Of a DNA stretch of 19,128 bases, positions 1-10,810 are shown piece by piece. The translations under genes and the position numbers were made by a program. The notes under the pieces were generated by a model. The model was not told where the DNA came from. It ran no database searches and saw nothing but the letters and a program-made list of their open reading frames with translations. Each line of letters opens with the position of its first letter. The first letter of the stretch is position 1. The DNA lies in NCBI GenBank assembly GCA_001953115.1, contig LSSL01000969.1:16066-35193 (forward strand), given 5' to 3'. The DNA comes from Smittium mucronatum (taxonomy: Eukaryota > Kickxellomycota > Harpellomycetes > Harpellales > Legeriomycetaceae).

Positions 1-1
1 A

Positions 2-379
2 CAACAACAACAACAGCAACATTCGAACTCTTTGGCTAGCATTAATGGCCAGACTGATTCGTATTTTGGTGGTATTTTGCGACTGGAGAATGTTTGTGAC
101 GTTGATGAAGTTGACTCCGATTTGCCACAAGACATATTCGAGGAATCGACCAAGTTTGGGCCCGTGACCCAAGTCTTTGTTTCGAAACTATCTGCTAATG
201 ATGGATTTGGTGAAAGAGTAATAGTCTTTGTCGAGTATGAAAAGAAAGAGTCGGCAAATGATGCTAATAAAGTGTTTGATGGGCGGTGGTTCGGTGGTCG
301 GCAGTTGCGGGCATCGGTTACTAGCCGCCAAACCCTGGCTTCTGAAACAAAAACGCTTTTGTGCCGGTACCCCTCATAA
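2..379 (+). CDS. UHM/RRM-domain splicing-factor-like protein, C-terminal part (5' end outside window)
   Basis: The frame is open from base 2 to the TAA at 377-379, so this is the 3' end of a longer gene; it starts with six glutamines (CAA/CAG codons). The rest is one RRM-like fold of the U2AF-homology-motif (UHM) type. Counting from the TTG at 32, it has an RNP2-like strand ILRLEN (15-20), an acidic helix with DIFEES (34-39), an RNP1-like strand VIVFVEYE (63-70) and the diagnostic R-x-F loop GRWFGG (84-89). UHMs bind tryptophan-containing ULM peptides of SF1, SF3B1 or U2AF rather than RNA, so a nuclear pre-mRNA splicing role is inferred. The spacing EVDSDL...FEESTKFGPV and the ERVIVFVEYEKKESA stretch resemble SPF45/RBM17; the LDGRWFGGRQ-like end also resembles Tat-SF1/Cus2. 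Only about 25 residues follow the fold. UHM assignment is fairly secure, the exact orthologue is not. Confidence 0.72.
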   Translation, partial: QQQQQQHSNSLASINGQTDSYFGGILRLENVCDVDEVDSDLPQDIFEESTKFGPVTQVFVSKLSANDGFGERVIVFVEYEKKESANDANKVFDGRWFGGRQLRASVTSRQTLASETKTLLCRYPS

Positions 380-783
380 CCTCCACAATCTGGTCATTAT
401 TATTCGGTTAATGAATGCAATTTAAATTTGCAAACCTAAAGAGAGATTTTGTTGTAAAATATACGGATTAGAATTTTAAATATTAGAGCCTTCCTTTGAA
501 GAGAATCAAAACTAAAAAAAAAAAAAAAAAAGCGCTATTTGAACATGATAAAAAACAAAGAATAATCAATATATAAATAAATAAATAAAATTAAAGTACA
601 TGTGTAATACAAAAGGAGTCAACATTACAGAAAGAAGAGAATTATTTATAGTTCACGCGAATTGATTTATATCACAATCCAATAACATGAAAATAATATT
701 CTTATGGATAAACGGAGATTAGAGGAGAGGGAAGTGGAAGTGGGATATATAGAATATAGAATTGTGAAAAATTGAGCAGCGGT
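380..783. other. Convergent 3' intergenic region with A18 run
   Basis: This stretch lies between the 3' ends of the UHM gene (plus) and the RING gene (minus) and should hold both transcription ends. It contains an uninterrupted run of 18 A at 514-531 and AT-rich sequence typical of yeast 3' regions. I see no credible coding frame in it. Confidence 0.6.
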
Positions 784-1352
784 TTAAGCTTGCGAATGCA
801 GATCGTACCGACAAGTAGGACAGAAGCCAGATCGTTTAGTCAACCAAGTATCGAGACAAACGAGATGGAAAATATGATCACAGGGGATCTGGCGGACCAT
901 ATCGTCGCCGAGAACTATTGGCTCAAAGCAAATCAAGCAGTCGACATCGTCAGCCTGGTGATCGCCTTCGCGGTTCTCGTCGAGTGAGCTGGGCATCGGT
1001 TCGCTTTTCGATTTTTCGGACTCGTCGGTACTCTTGAAATGCTGATGGATCATATCGGAGGAGAAGGGAACGACCGGGTACTGGTCGAGTTCCTGTTGGG
1101 TCAAACCTTTCCTCTTATTTTTTTCGGGCATTGGGAAATGATCGAGCTGATCGTCGGAATAGTCCATGGGACCAGTTCCGGGATCCCTACGAGTTGCCTG
1201 TATCTTCTTGTACATGTGCAATGATACGATAAATACAACAACTAAAAATAAAAGTTGAAATCATTTTCTGTAAAAATAAGTTATATTGAGGAGAGTAGAG
1301 GGGGTAGAAAAAATAACTTACTGGGAAGTATAATGTACAGCATTATGGACAT
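784..1352 (-). CDS. Membrane-anchored RING-H2 E3 ubiquitin ligase, spliced (exons 1352-1322 and 1241-784)
   Basis: The minus-strand frame 1221-784 ends in a RING-H2 finger: C-x2-C (CLIC), then CDH-x2-H-x2-C, then CPTC. The ligands fall at C112, C115, C131, H133, H136, C139, C151 and C154 of the spliced 162-residue protein. RING-H2 fingers recruit an E2 and transfer ubiquitin. The frame is open upstream of 1221 and hydrophobic, but hits a TGA at 1263-1261. A GTAAGT at 1321-1316 and a TTTTTAG ending at 1242 define an 80-base intron. Removing it joins an ATG at 1352-1350 in frame and completes a helix, MSIMLYIILPIVVFIVSL, followed by basic MYKK. That is a signal anchor with the RING on the cytosolic side. 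The linker (about 35-100) is charged and low-complexity. An in-frame upstream exon is possible (see 1551-1707). The splice sites are read by eye, not proven. Confidence 0.75.
1242..1321 (-). other. Intron in the RING-H2 gene (80 bases)
   Basis: On the minus strand this begins GTAAGT and ends TTTTATTTTTAG. The exon phases on both sides agree (one base, then two), and the codon made at the junction (Ile) lies inside a hydrophobic helix. A second acceptor, TTTTTACAG at 1277-1269, lies upstream; using it would reach a stop after nine codons. Candidate branch sites are TATAAC and TTCAAC; neither is the canonical TACTAAC. Confidence 0.6.
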
Positions 1353-1550
1353 GTACTTGAAAGTCGAAGATTGGACTAGTAGTAAAGTAAAGAGGGGGAG
1401 AAAGAGTAAGTATATATTATTGTTTAAATTGAACTTTTTGATAAAGATCTATTTAATATTCTCCTTTTATCACTCATTTAATTAAGGTTTAGTTAAACTA
1501 AATGAAGGGATCATGTGGGCAGAATGTATGTTAGAGACTGGGGGACTCAC

Positions 1551-1707
1551 TTGAGTTTCCTACATAAATGCTAGACGGGTATGAAACCGAGTATTGCAAA
1601 AAAGAAACAGATAAAGAAGCCGAATAGGGTGAGTAGTAAGAACCCGGATTTAAAAATGAGCCAGAAGCAAGGATCGAAGACGGATTAGGCGATTGAAATA
1701 GACTCAT
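1551..1707 (-). other. Possible first exon of the RING-H2 gene (Ser/Tyr-rich lumenal segment)
   Basis: An ATG at 1707-1705 opens 52 Ser/Tyr/Pro-rich codons (MSLFQSPNPSS...) on the minus strand, up to a GTGAGT donor at 1550-1545. Splicing to the TAG acceptor at 1378-1376 keeps phase (one base plus two) and runs straight into the anchor helix exon (1375-1322). The result is a 222-residue, three-exon protein with a short extracytosolic domain. The phase match and AT-rich (TATATATA) sequence about 20 bases upstream favour this. No clear branch site and no homologue known to me argue against it. Confidence 0.33.
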
Positions 1708-1875
1708 CTATAAAAACTAGATATATATAATTGTTTAAATTAAAAAAATAATAACAGAGATCCCGGCTTTTAGAATGTAGGGGTCAAGTAAAGAAAAAAA
1801 GGCATACAAGGTTTAATTATGAAAATTCAAGCAGATTAAAGTGCGAAATCTAAATGACTGACAGATATTATGTGG

Positions 1876-1896
1876 AAGTTTAAGTTTAAGTTTAAG
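1876..1896. repeat. AAGTTT hexamer array
   Basis: Three and a half tandem copies of AAGTTT. A related AAGTTC array lies at 11261-11287. A simple repeat with no visible function. Confidence 0.8.
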
Positions 1897-2373
1897 AAAG
1901 ATTATACTATAAATTACTAATGCTACAGGCCCAAAAATTTAAGAGAACTGAAAACATCGTTGGGAAATCTACAGTTTATAAGCAAATTTCCAAATCCTCA
2001 GATTTTGTTCATGTCCAAATTACAATTACAAATTAGGTAAGGAATTGAGTTTTCACAAAATGTGTTGAAATAAATCTCCCGGTTTTCCCTCTCCTTCATG
2101 CCTAAATATCTATTTCGAATATCATTCGACCTACACTTCATATTTAATTTAGCGATTAGCTGGCATCTAAAACCCTAAAGTTGTACAGAAAGCAGTATGG
2201 AGGCTGGTCGGCCAATGGAAATATAGCTTGGCAAAGAATAATAGTCAATTTTAGATAATCCTTTCCGATTAATAAAAGATTAGAAACCAACTAATCATAT
2301 AAATAAAGATAACACCAATTCAATTTAATGACACATCAAAAATTCAAATCAAGAAAATAAAATATACAGTAAA

Positions 2374-3738
2374 TTAAATGCGGCCGGTCTTGAGATTAGG
2401 CATGTGCTTGCGAGAGTATATGCGTTGAAAGAACAAAATGATGGCAGAGGCAATAAAGCAAACACCGCAGGTGATTATCAGAGAAGAATAAGATTCGCGA
2501 TGGCCAATCTTATCAAACATAGTACCCAAAATTGGGTTCCCTATCAAAGTACTCAGCCCGTAGAAAACGTACATAATTCCATTGACTTGAGACACTTCTC
2601 CAAGTGGGTAATTATTTGCAATCATAACAGGACCCAAAGGGAAGAAAAGTGAACACAGGAACCCAGTCAGAACAAAGAACACATAGTACACAACAAAATT
2701 TTTGAATGGGAGCCACATCGAGAATACAAGGACTGATGTTGCTGACATCGCAAAAATCAGAAAAGTGTTTGGCCCAAACCTATTTGAAAAGTAGCCACTT
2801 AGGAGCCTAGAGATTCCAGACGCAGCTGAAAATGCCAGAATAGTATTTGAGGCGGTTGAGCGAGACTGGCCAATTGCGACCATTGATGCAGGAAAATAAA
2901 GAGATAATACTGCATATCCGAGCTCAGCGAAAAAACCACCAAAACACAAAAACAGCGTGTATGGGCGAAGGAAAACCTTCATACTCAACAGCTTCTTGGT
3001 GGCTGGCTTGAATCCCGGTTGTCTAGGCTTGAAGATAATGCTAGTTGTTAAAGTAATTGCCAGAGTCATAAAACACAATACGCGGAAAGCCCATTTAATT
3101 CCTAGATTTCTGATTGCACTCTCCAAAATAGGGCCAATCACCAAGCCGCCAAAACCGCTTCCAGCAGACACTGTTCCAATGGCCCAACTACGGTACTTCT
3201 TAAACCATAGAGACGGCATAAGGATAGAGCAGTTTATAATTAATGAGCTCCCAAAGCCAAAAATGAGACCTTGAGTTATTGTAAGAGCAGCGATAGAGCC
3301 AGTTGAGAAGCTAGCTAGAATCAAACCTAAACTCGCAGATAGCGAGCCAAGTACAAAAGTTAATCTGATACCAATCCGATGCATAATTGGGCTGGCCATT
3401 ATCCCTCCAGCCAGGGAAACGGATATGGATATGGTGCTTATCCATGCAATGTCAGAGGCAGGTTTATCCGAAAACAAGGTGTTTAAATAATACTCTTGAA
3501 AAATCCCAAATGCATTGAAACACCCAAACACCATCAAAAAGTTTACGAAGGCACCAAACATTACCAAATACGAATACTTTGAATCCAACCCAGCTTCATC
3601 GTCAAGCTCGCTCTTTGACACCTCCAACTTTTCAGAAACGTCTTCTTCAACTACAACAACCTCATTCTCAGTATGGAGCACCTGCTCTCCCGAGTTGTTA
3701 ATCTCAGACTTGTCATCTAGATGATTTACCATTTTCAT
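2374..3738 (-). CDS. MFS transporter, monocarboxylate-porter (MCH/MCT-like) family
   Basis: This is an intact 454-residue protein of about 12 membrane helices, usual for the fungal monocarboxylate-porter homologues (Mch4, Mch5, Esbp6 of S. cerevisiae). An acidic cytosolic tail (1-52) precedes helix 1 (about 55-80, with FNAFGIFQEYY, a family hallmark). The loop WFKKYRSWAIGTVSAGSGFGG (179-199) matches the conserved segment between helices 4 and 5. The central loop holds PRQPGFKP (238-245), and SGISRLLSGYFSNRFGP (307-323) is the second-half signature. Yeast members move riboflavin or unknown substrates rather than lactate, so the cargo is open; plasma membrane location is inferred. Two ATGs lie two codons apart. 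The second (3732-3730, context AAAATGG) has A at -3 and fits yeast initiation better than the first. There are no introns and no visible damage. Confidence 0.88.
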   Translation of the reverse strand: MKMVNHLDDKSEINNSGEQVLHTENEVVVVEEDVSEKLEVSKSELDDEAGLDSKYSYLVMFGAFVNFLMVFGCFNAFGIFQEYYLNTLFSDKPASDIAWISTISISVSLAGGIMASPIMHRIGIRLTFVLGSLSASLGLILASFSTGSIAALTITQGLIFGFGSSLIINCSILMPSLWFKKYRSWAIGTVSAGSGFGGLVIGPILESAIRNLGIKWAFRVLCFMTLAITLTTSIIFKPRQPGFKPATKKLLSMKVFLRPYTLFLCFGGFFAELGYAVLSLYFPASMVAIGQSRSTASNTILAFSAASGISRLLSGYFSNRFGPNTFLIFAMSATSVLVFSMWLPFKNFVVYYVFFVLTGFLCSLFFPLGPVMIANNYPLGEVSQVNGIMYVFYGLSTLIGNPILGTMFDKIGHRESYSSLIITCGVCFIASAIILFFQRIYSRKHMPNLKTGRI

Positions 3739-5900
3739 TCAATTACTAAAAGAACATAAAACTAAAAAAATAGCAAGTATATAATAATTAGGTGGTTTAT
3801 AATGCCACGGTACAAACCAGTTGTCGAATCCCTGTGAACTGTAGAAGCTTCCACCTTAATATGCAGAGAATAATAGAACTGAAATACAAAAGTTGATTAA
3901 CAATGAGAAAACTCTTTTTTTTAGTATTCTGCTAATATATAAAAATTTATCAGATTGAGAAATTAAATTTTGACGTGAAAGTCTTTTTGGGCAGATTATA
4001 TACTCCCATGTAAAAAAATTTAATTAATTGAATTTTTTCATGACGCTTAACGCTTGACGATCCCCAATCCCCCGCGTCTTCCACCTGGATAAAAACGTAG
4101 GTGGCAATGTCTAGTGGTTGGGTGTAAGGGGGCGGGGCCGTGTCCATAATCAGCAGATCCTGTTTGCTGACGATGACACCTCATTTCGCCCACTGATGAC
4201 TAATAAAACGTTTTTTAATACCCTCTAAAAAGGGTGACAAAACAAAAACTGTGCCATTCGCCGTTTGGTTTGTTATTGAGTTAGATGCCTAATTTTTTTT
4301 CATTGGGTCCTAAAAAATACCCGCGATTATTAATGTTTAAAACTACAAATAGCTTTTCGCACACATTAGCTAAATCAGATTTGATTCGTCGATTGTTTGG
4401 ATCGGATTAAACTGCAGTTTTTGTTTCACCTGAAATTTTCTTTGTCATTTCTATTCCCCCCCCACCTCTCTCTTTCCCGCTGACAATAGCACGATATTGG
4501 GTATTTATATTAACCAGCCCAGTCCATCACCTCTACTATTTATCGAGGTTAAGCATTTAACAGCAAAATCTATTCAAAAGTGATTGAATGTGGCCATGTG
4601 AGTTGTTCATAGAATATGGGGTTTTTTTCCGCAGCAGCTAAAAATCCCATTTAGAAGCATGCACAGTTCTTTTCATAATTGACTTGTTCACTCATAAGAA
4701 TAAAGTATTCCCATTATCCATACCCCACTAATAATATTAAAGTTAAACATTACGCCAAATGTAGTAATAATAATCTCTTATTGCTATGACTGTAATCCCA
4801 CAAACCTGCACAAACTACTGGTTATCCCTCCAGTCTTATTAGGCGTAATTTTTTAATCTCGGTTAATGGGAACAATACTAACATTATTATTGGCGAACCG
4901 CCGAACAATAGCAACGAATGTCCACGTCACTTCCCCGCTGCATTCCAGCGACTATTTTTATTTCGGGACCATCAAAAATTTTCCTCCGAAATCTCCTTCC
5001 ATCCTGAAAAAAAATAAATAACAGACTTACTAGTGCCCAGTGCAAATTGGTGATTTTCATACACTAACGGTTGTGGATAGTTTACTCCAATAAGATACAA
5101 CTTGCCTCCCATTTGTCTGTTTCTGAAATGACACCCATTCCTAAAAAAAGGCAATTTACTTCCTAAAAGGGACACTTGATGTATGTAAATTTGAGAAATA
5201 ATTCTTTTCCAATTATCTAATTTGAAAAAGTATCCACTGCAACCTATTTATGGACAGATACCAAACCCATCCAGTATGATTTTGAGCAAGGAAATAAAAT
5301 ATAACTCATCTGCCCATAACTTATTTTAAAAAACCAACATTATCCCTTTCTGGGCCCAAATTTGTGCATTGCCCCTATTTGCGTATGTTTGCAATTCTAA
5401 TTGGCTCAAAAATATGATCAGCCCAATGGTATACTAATAAAATTAAACTAATAATAAAATTGAGCGAAAAGTGAAAGCTATTTTTTGCACCAAAGATACA
5501 TTTTACTCGAACAACACTAAAAGAAACTTTGTTTATCTATTTATTTTCAATTCCGACCAGTGCTTTAAAATCACCATATTCTGTTTTGCCAATATACCAT
5601 GACATCTTAATTTTAAATGTTAACCCTTTTAATAATTGTATTATTGCCAGCCTAAACTCTATAACTTAATGAGAATTCAGTCTTAGAAAAAGTTTACTTG
5701 AGCAAAATCAAAAAAACATACATCCAATAAACCTCTTTTGAAACCATATTTTTGTACATAATAAGCTCACTTTTATCGATGAACAGCATATTTTTCATTG
5801 AATTCTTTTACGAGCATTACTATAAGTGGGGCATTGACATTTTCGTTTATCGAGTAACCGGAACACCAAATTAAGAATTAAAAACTATTGTCCAAAAAAA
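3739..5900. other. Long non-coding region upstream of the transporter
   Basis: It contains the transporter promoter, with TATATAATAATTA about 40 bases before the start on the minus strand. There is an imperfect inverted repeat AGGTGG/CCACCT (3790-3795 and 3851-3856) and a C-rich pyrimidine tract at 4455-4487. The short open frames here (3950-4147 and 4972-5175, minus) show no recognisable domain. G+C is moderate and falls rightwards. Confidence 0.5.
4062..4139 (-). promoter_or_regulatory. Two GC boxes upstream of the transporter gene
   Basis: About 320-400 bases upstream of the transporter start lie CCCCAATCCCCCGCG (4062-4076) and GGGGGCGGGGCC (4128-4139), in otherwise AT-rich DNA. Both contain GCGGGG/CCCCGC cores like those bound by Mig1-type or Msn2/4-type C2H2 zinc-finger regulators. 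Carbon-source or stress control of the transporter is therefore possible. This rests on motif resemblance only. Confidence 0.3.
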
Positions 5901-8900
5901 AAAAATAGAAAAAGCCCTTCGATAACGAAAATTTTCTAGCTTACTTTTCAAAAACTTCGATTTCTGTGTTAAAAATAGAAAAAAAACGGTCCCATGATCT
6001 TTAGGGCACAGATATCGCGCTAGAAATTTCTACCTAAAAACGATATCGCAAAAAGAATATATATATATATATATATATATATTTAATAAAGCACATTTAC
6101 CTGATTCCCTCCACCCCTCTTTTTGTTGTTTTGTCTTACATGGCTCGATTTAACAACACTCAGACCACCCAAAAAATAATAGATACTTACTGTGGTGTGT
6201 TTTATATGAATATAACATGAAGCTCAAATAAACAAAATAATATGTACTAAGATTTGTAATATGACAGCATAATAATACTATAAAATTAATAGACTGACAT
6301 ATAAAGATAACTTTTTTATATAACACGGATTTATTGTAAAATAATATAATGATAACTCAAACATAATAACTTTATATAAAACTAGATTTTACCAAAACAA
6401 TTTGATTACACTTACTCACATCTAATACATAACCGCAAAGATATAACACTTGTGATTTAAATTAAATGAATTTAATGAGTTATATATACAATATTGAACA
6501 TCTTTCAATGTAAATAACAACATAAATTTAGGAGTATCTTGAAAAAACGATATAAATATAAAGGAACTAAATATCCACAATAGAGAAACAACGATGATCT
6601 TTTAAATAGAAATTCGAAACCATACAAGTTTTTTTTCTTAGCTTATAAATTCTTCTTTTGAATAAAAACTATTAAAGTATCGTATCTCAATTCAAATAAC
6701 TTCATATTCTTTATTTAAATGTTATCCTTAGCAAGTGGATAAATTAATTCTTACCTACTCCATAATTTTACCTTGGTTGGTAAAAATATAAAATCAGGTC
6801 AATTAAATTTTAAACTAATCAATCTATACACAAGCTTATTGAGACAAGTAATTTAAAACTAACTTTTGCCATTTTAGGGAAAGTTTAACCCGATTTAAGT
6901 AAAATCATGTCAGTAATTTTTCCTTAGAACAGCAAAATCAAAAAACATTAACATTAAATAAGAATGATATCAATTCTTTGATTATCAATAAAAAATCCCT
7001 ATTTTTGATTTTCTCAAACTCCCCAACTCGTTTTTTTTTTAAGCTTTATGAATCACTTTATTAAGCCCCCAAGATATTTGGTTTGTTTTTTCTTTATTAT
7101 TACCATTTCAGATTGAAATTCACTAAATATAATAATTTGAACAATTGATTTTCTAATTAAATTGGATTTTTAATCTACTATACGTGATTTCAATAAAACC
7201 CCAAAAAAATTCTTTTGAATCTTTTTCTACTTCACTTTTATTAACTTTAAAAAAAAAATGTTATTCTTAATTGAATATTTGGACTTCTTTGAAAGAATAA
7301 ATAAAAAAAATAGTATCAAAATGTATAATATAAACGAAAACGCATTTCAATTATTTTTATTAAAAAAAAATCATATATCGATAATTTACAACAATTTAGT
7401 CCTGAATTTTTTTTTATAAAACTCTATTTTTATTCATATTTTTAAATTTTTATTACTTTTTTTTATTAAATGTTAAAGGTATATTAAATCGGTTCTTTTA
7501 CTAATTTCATTATTGATTTTTTGTGATATATTTATAAAAGTATGTTAATCTTATCTTAAAAAATAATCAAAATGATTTTTATTTTTTGGTAATTAAATAC
7601 AAGATTTTAGTGAATGATCGAACTTAAATAATCCATTCTGGAAAATAAAATTATCTGAAAACTCAAAGATTTATAAATCTTTGTTTTTTTATTATATCAA
7701 TGAAATAGTGAATTTTAACCGATATTGTAATTTTGGGAATTCCATCATGAAGGAATATTTTATTATAAAAAAATCCAGCTATTTCTAAAGTTAAAATGAA
7801 ACTAAAAAGGTACATTTTATCTAAAAAAATTTCAGATATTCATAATCTGAGTCTCAAGCATAGTACCATAAAATAAATTCAAAGAAGTAACATTATTTCA
7901 ATAAAAAATTTCAAAATCCATTAAATTATTGTAAATGATAAAGTATTCTATCAAAAATATATATATATTAAATAAACAATATATCAAAAAATTGTGAATT
8001 ATTTTAAAAAAATATTGTTTCCGATATTCCGCATTCAGATTCTTTAATAATTATCAATGGATTTTTTTTTTGAGTCTCGGTAACTTGTGAAAAGGTTAGT
8101 TAATTTGCGATAATCTTAAAATTGCGTACATATTCTTCCTTTAGCCTAATTATTAGAAAATATGGTGTCATAATTTTAGGAATTTCTGATAGAAAATATT
8201 GATTTTTTTACCGTATCAAACTCGGCGATTTCTAAAGATAATTTTGAATCATATTTAATGATTTTCAACGCAGAAAAATTTGAGCTGGGCAAATATATAT
8301 ATAATAGAGTGTATCTTTTCAGATTCTGTAACAAAAACTTTTATCTTATGCAAAAAACTATTCAAAAATTTAAGTAGACCCCATTTTTCGGTTTTATAAT
8401 TCAAATGGATATATTTAATAATTACTAATTCTAGAATTAATGAATAGATTGTACCTAAAGATGGTTTAAGGATATATATCTGCTATTCAAATAATTCCTA
8501 ATATTTAATTTCTAGATATTTCCATATTATTATCTATCAAAAATAGGAGAAGTTTTATTTTATCAATATTTTATTGAAATCGCAATTTAACTGTTTCGAT
8601 AAAAATAATAACTGTTAGTTTTGATACGAAATTTCCATCTCTCAACCAAAAAATATATCGAGAGATTCAATGGGAATATTAAAGAAACATAAAAAAATTA
8701 AAAATGTATCTTAAATTTATTGGTATTTTGGATTTATCGATACTTTCAATAAAATTATTCCTGTTTATTATGAAAATTAAAAGATATAACTAGGAACGGT
8801 AAAGTACTATGGGATCGCTTCGTTTAAAAAATCAGTATAATTTTTGAAAAATATCGTCGAAAGATCATTGAAATAAAAAAAATTTACAATATCATTAAAT

Positions 8901-9531
8901 CGATGAAATATATATATATTCCAGCACTTCATATAATTGTTTTCTAAAAAAAATTGATGATATAACTAGGGTTTTACGATTAAATTTGTTTATTTTTCAA
9001 AATGGACAATAAAAAAAATGTCTTTGTGTTTTTTTTCTAAAAAATCATTAAAAAAAATTTCCAGCATGGGTCTATTTATTCGAAATCGAAAGATTTTTTT
9101 TTGGATATTTCAAAAATAAAAATATGATATTTTTTCTGAATAACCCAAAAAATACAAATAAATAAATCATAGCTTCGATGAACAAAATTCGAAAAATAAT
9201 TTAAATTTAATTTCGTAAAAAAAACTATCGTTTAATTTATAAGATTTATAAGCTATAATGAATACTAAGTCTATTAATAAAAACAGTAATAAAAAACCAA
9301 AATTAATTATTATTAGTAAAAAAAAATTATATCAGCAGGATTTAGACACTAGCGGTACAAAAAATTATTAGTAAAATTTATGAGAATTAATTTATTTTAA
9401 AATAATCTTTTATAAATAGATAACGACAGCTTTAATAAAGTATAAATACATGGCTATATTTGTTTAAGATAAAAAAATTCTCTTAATTTTTTTACTTAAT
9501 TTACAATTTTAGTAGCTATAAAAATTATTAT
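5901..9531. other. Extremely AT-rich gene desert
   Basis: I find no gene, RNA or recognisable element here. G+C is very low: I count 9 of 60 bases in 7381-7440 and 11 of 60 in 8701-8760, against 31 of 60 in 901-960 inside the RING gene. Long A and T runs and short AT repeats dominate. A slightly richer patch lies at about 6100-6200. Confidence 0.7.
6057..6082. repeat. (AT)13 microsatellite
   Basis: Thirteen uninterrupted AT units. The same site marks the transition into the extremely AT-rich desert. Confidence 0.9.
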
Positions 9532-10010
9532 ATGAGTGATTTCAGCTTCCGTGGAATTATAGTAGAAGATATCTATCAGTCGCGTAAGTAAATTGTTTTC
9601 AAAATACTTTTATTAAAAACGATTTAATTGGGAAATCTTTAATATTAGCTGAAATTTGTAGTCACTTGCGTATTTTGGTTGCAAAAAGCTTTTATTATCT
9701 GAAAGCTAGAAGAAAAATAATTTTGGTATATTTTGCATGATTTTGACTATAATTATTAGTATTGGCATTAACAATTAGTTAGAGAAGGTTTGTTAGTGGT
9801 GATCACAGGAAAATAAAAAATTTATTGCATTTATTATATTTAATATTAAATTTAGGTTTCCAGAGATGGCATTTTGACAGAAATTGCATATTTTTACAGA
9901 TATAATTCTGGTAGATATTTCAGGTAGACTAAGATCGCGAATTTTTAGAGATGTCAGGCTGGTGAAGATGTTATACTGGCAGAAAATACTTATTAGCTAT
10001 GTATTTATAT
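9532..10010 (+). pseudogene. Small coding-like island, family unknown
   Basis: A G-richer patch in the AT desert. An ATG at 9532 opens MSDFSFRGIIVEDIYQS. A GTAAGT at 9584 and a TTAG ending at 9648 would join it in frame to PEICSHLRILVAKSFYYLKA. After a further gap, DGILTEIAYFYRYNSGRYFR (from 9865), then TKIANF and AGEDVILAEN, follow in one frame broken by stops. The amino-acid texture is protein-like, but I recognise no family and the intron may be chance. It could be a relic of a transposon or an old gene. Confidence 0.25.
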
Positions 10011-10199
10011 TTTAAACAGCATATTATTAAAGATATAAAAAAATACTTTAGATATTTTAGACATGTCATAATCAAAAAACAAACTCAGTTGAGATTACAA
10101 TTTTTTAAGTTTTTAAATGAAAAAAACAATAAAAATCTATCATTTTTTGGTTTTAAATATAATTTTTATTTAACAAAGAATCATATTTTAAAATAAAAA

Positions 10200-10810
10200 T
10201 TTGAAATGAGTTTCATCAATAATTATAATTTTTATTTGATTTTATATGCTTATGAATAAATGGATATTAAAAATCAAACCTTTTTAAATATTTTTCATTA
10301 ATAGCGAAGATCGAAAATTTTAGTGTCAAAAAATTAAATTAAATAAATAATTTTCGATATTTCGTCTAAATTTTAAGCATTTTAGTTTAAAAAGAAAAAA
10401 TAAACATTTTTTATTTCATAATATCTTCATTTATATACATATTGCATTAAAACAACATAATTTAATTATTTTTTTTATATAATAAAAACTGAAAAAAACC
10501 GATTCATTATATTTAAAGCTGTGTTCATACATAATTGTTACATATATATCTTACTTTTCACTGGTTTTTTTATCTTTTCAAAACTTTAAACTTTTTTTCG
10601 CTTTAATTTGTCTGTCCATTGATTTTCGCTAATTTTTTTCATAAAATTGGAAAAGAATTTTTTTAAAAAAAGCAGTTATTCTCAACTAAATATTTTACCG
10701 CAAAATAATCAATTTTTTACTAAAAGAAAATTAAGAATATAAAAAACTCTAGAATAAGATTTCGCAATTTAATTTAATTTTTAAAAATATTGAAAGTACC
10801 AAAATTAAAA
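10200..10810. other. AT-rich spacer before the transposase relic
   Basis: No recognisable coding. I count 8 G+C of 60 in 10441-10500. It may include the eroded 5' end and N-terminus of the downstream DDE element, but I cannot see a terminal inverted repeat. Confidence 0.5.

Larger units (their letters stand above)
1353..2373. other. Intergenic region between the RING-H2 gene and the transporter gene
   Basis: Apart from the possible first exon at 1551-1707 and the AAGTTT array, I see no coding frame or RNA gene. It must hold the RING-gene promoter and the terminator of the transporter gene, both on the minus strand. A short hydrophobic frame (about 1685-1573, minus) has no ATG and no usable splice acceptor. 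Confidence 0.5.

Noticed and set aside
772..1224. Plus-strand open frames over the RING-H2 gene
   Set aside because: They are antisense shadows of the RING gene, whose zinc ligands are all present on the minus strand.
3790..3856. tRNA-like fold: GGTGG/CCACC ends with a GTCGAATCCC B-box-like string
   Set aside because: The T-arm does not pair, the acceptor stem has mismatches and no anticodon arm can be built.
3950..4147. Minus-strand frame starting MDTAPPPYTQP
   Set aside because: It sits in the transporter promoter over the GC boxes, and the second half is low-complexity. No domain or conservation signal can be seen.
4101..4190. A-box-like TGTCTAGTGGTTGG suggesting a Pol III gene
   Set aside because: No B-box at the right distance and no cloverleaf.
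4588..4645. ATG followed by a GTGAGT donor and a TTTTTTTCCGCAG acceptor
   Set aside because: The intron would be about 37 bases and the spliced frame stops after nine codons.
4972..5175. Minus-strand frame of 67 codons
   Set aside because: Isolated, short, no motif, and no promoter or splice context. It is likely chance in moderately AT-rich DNA.
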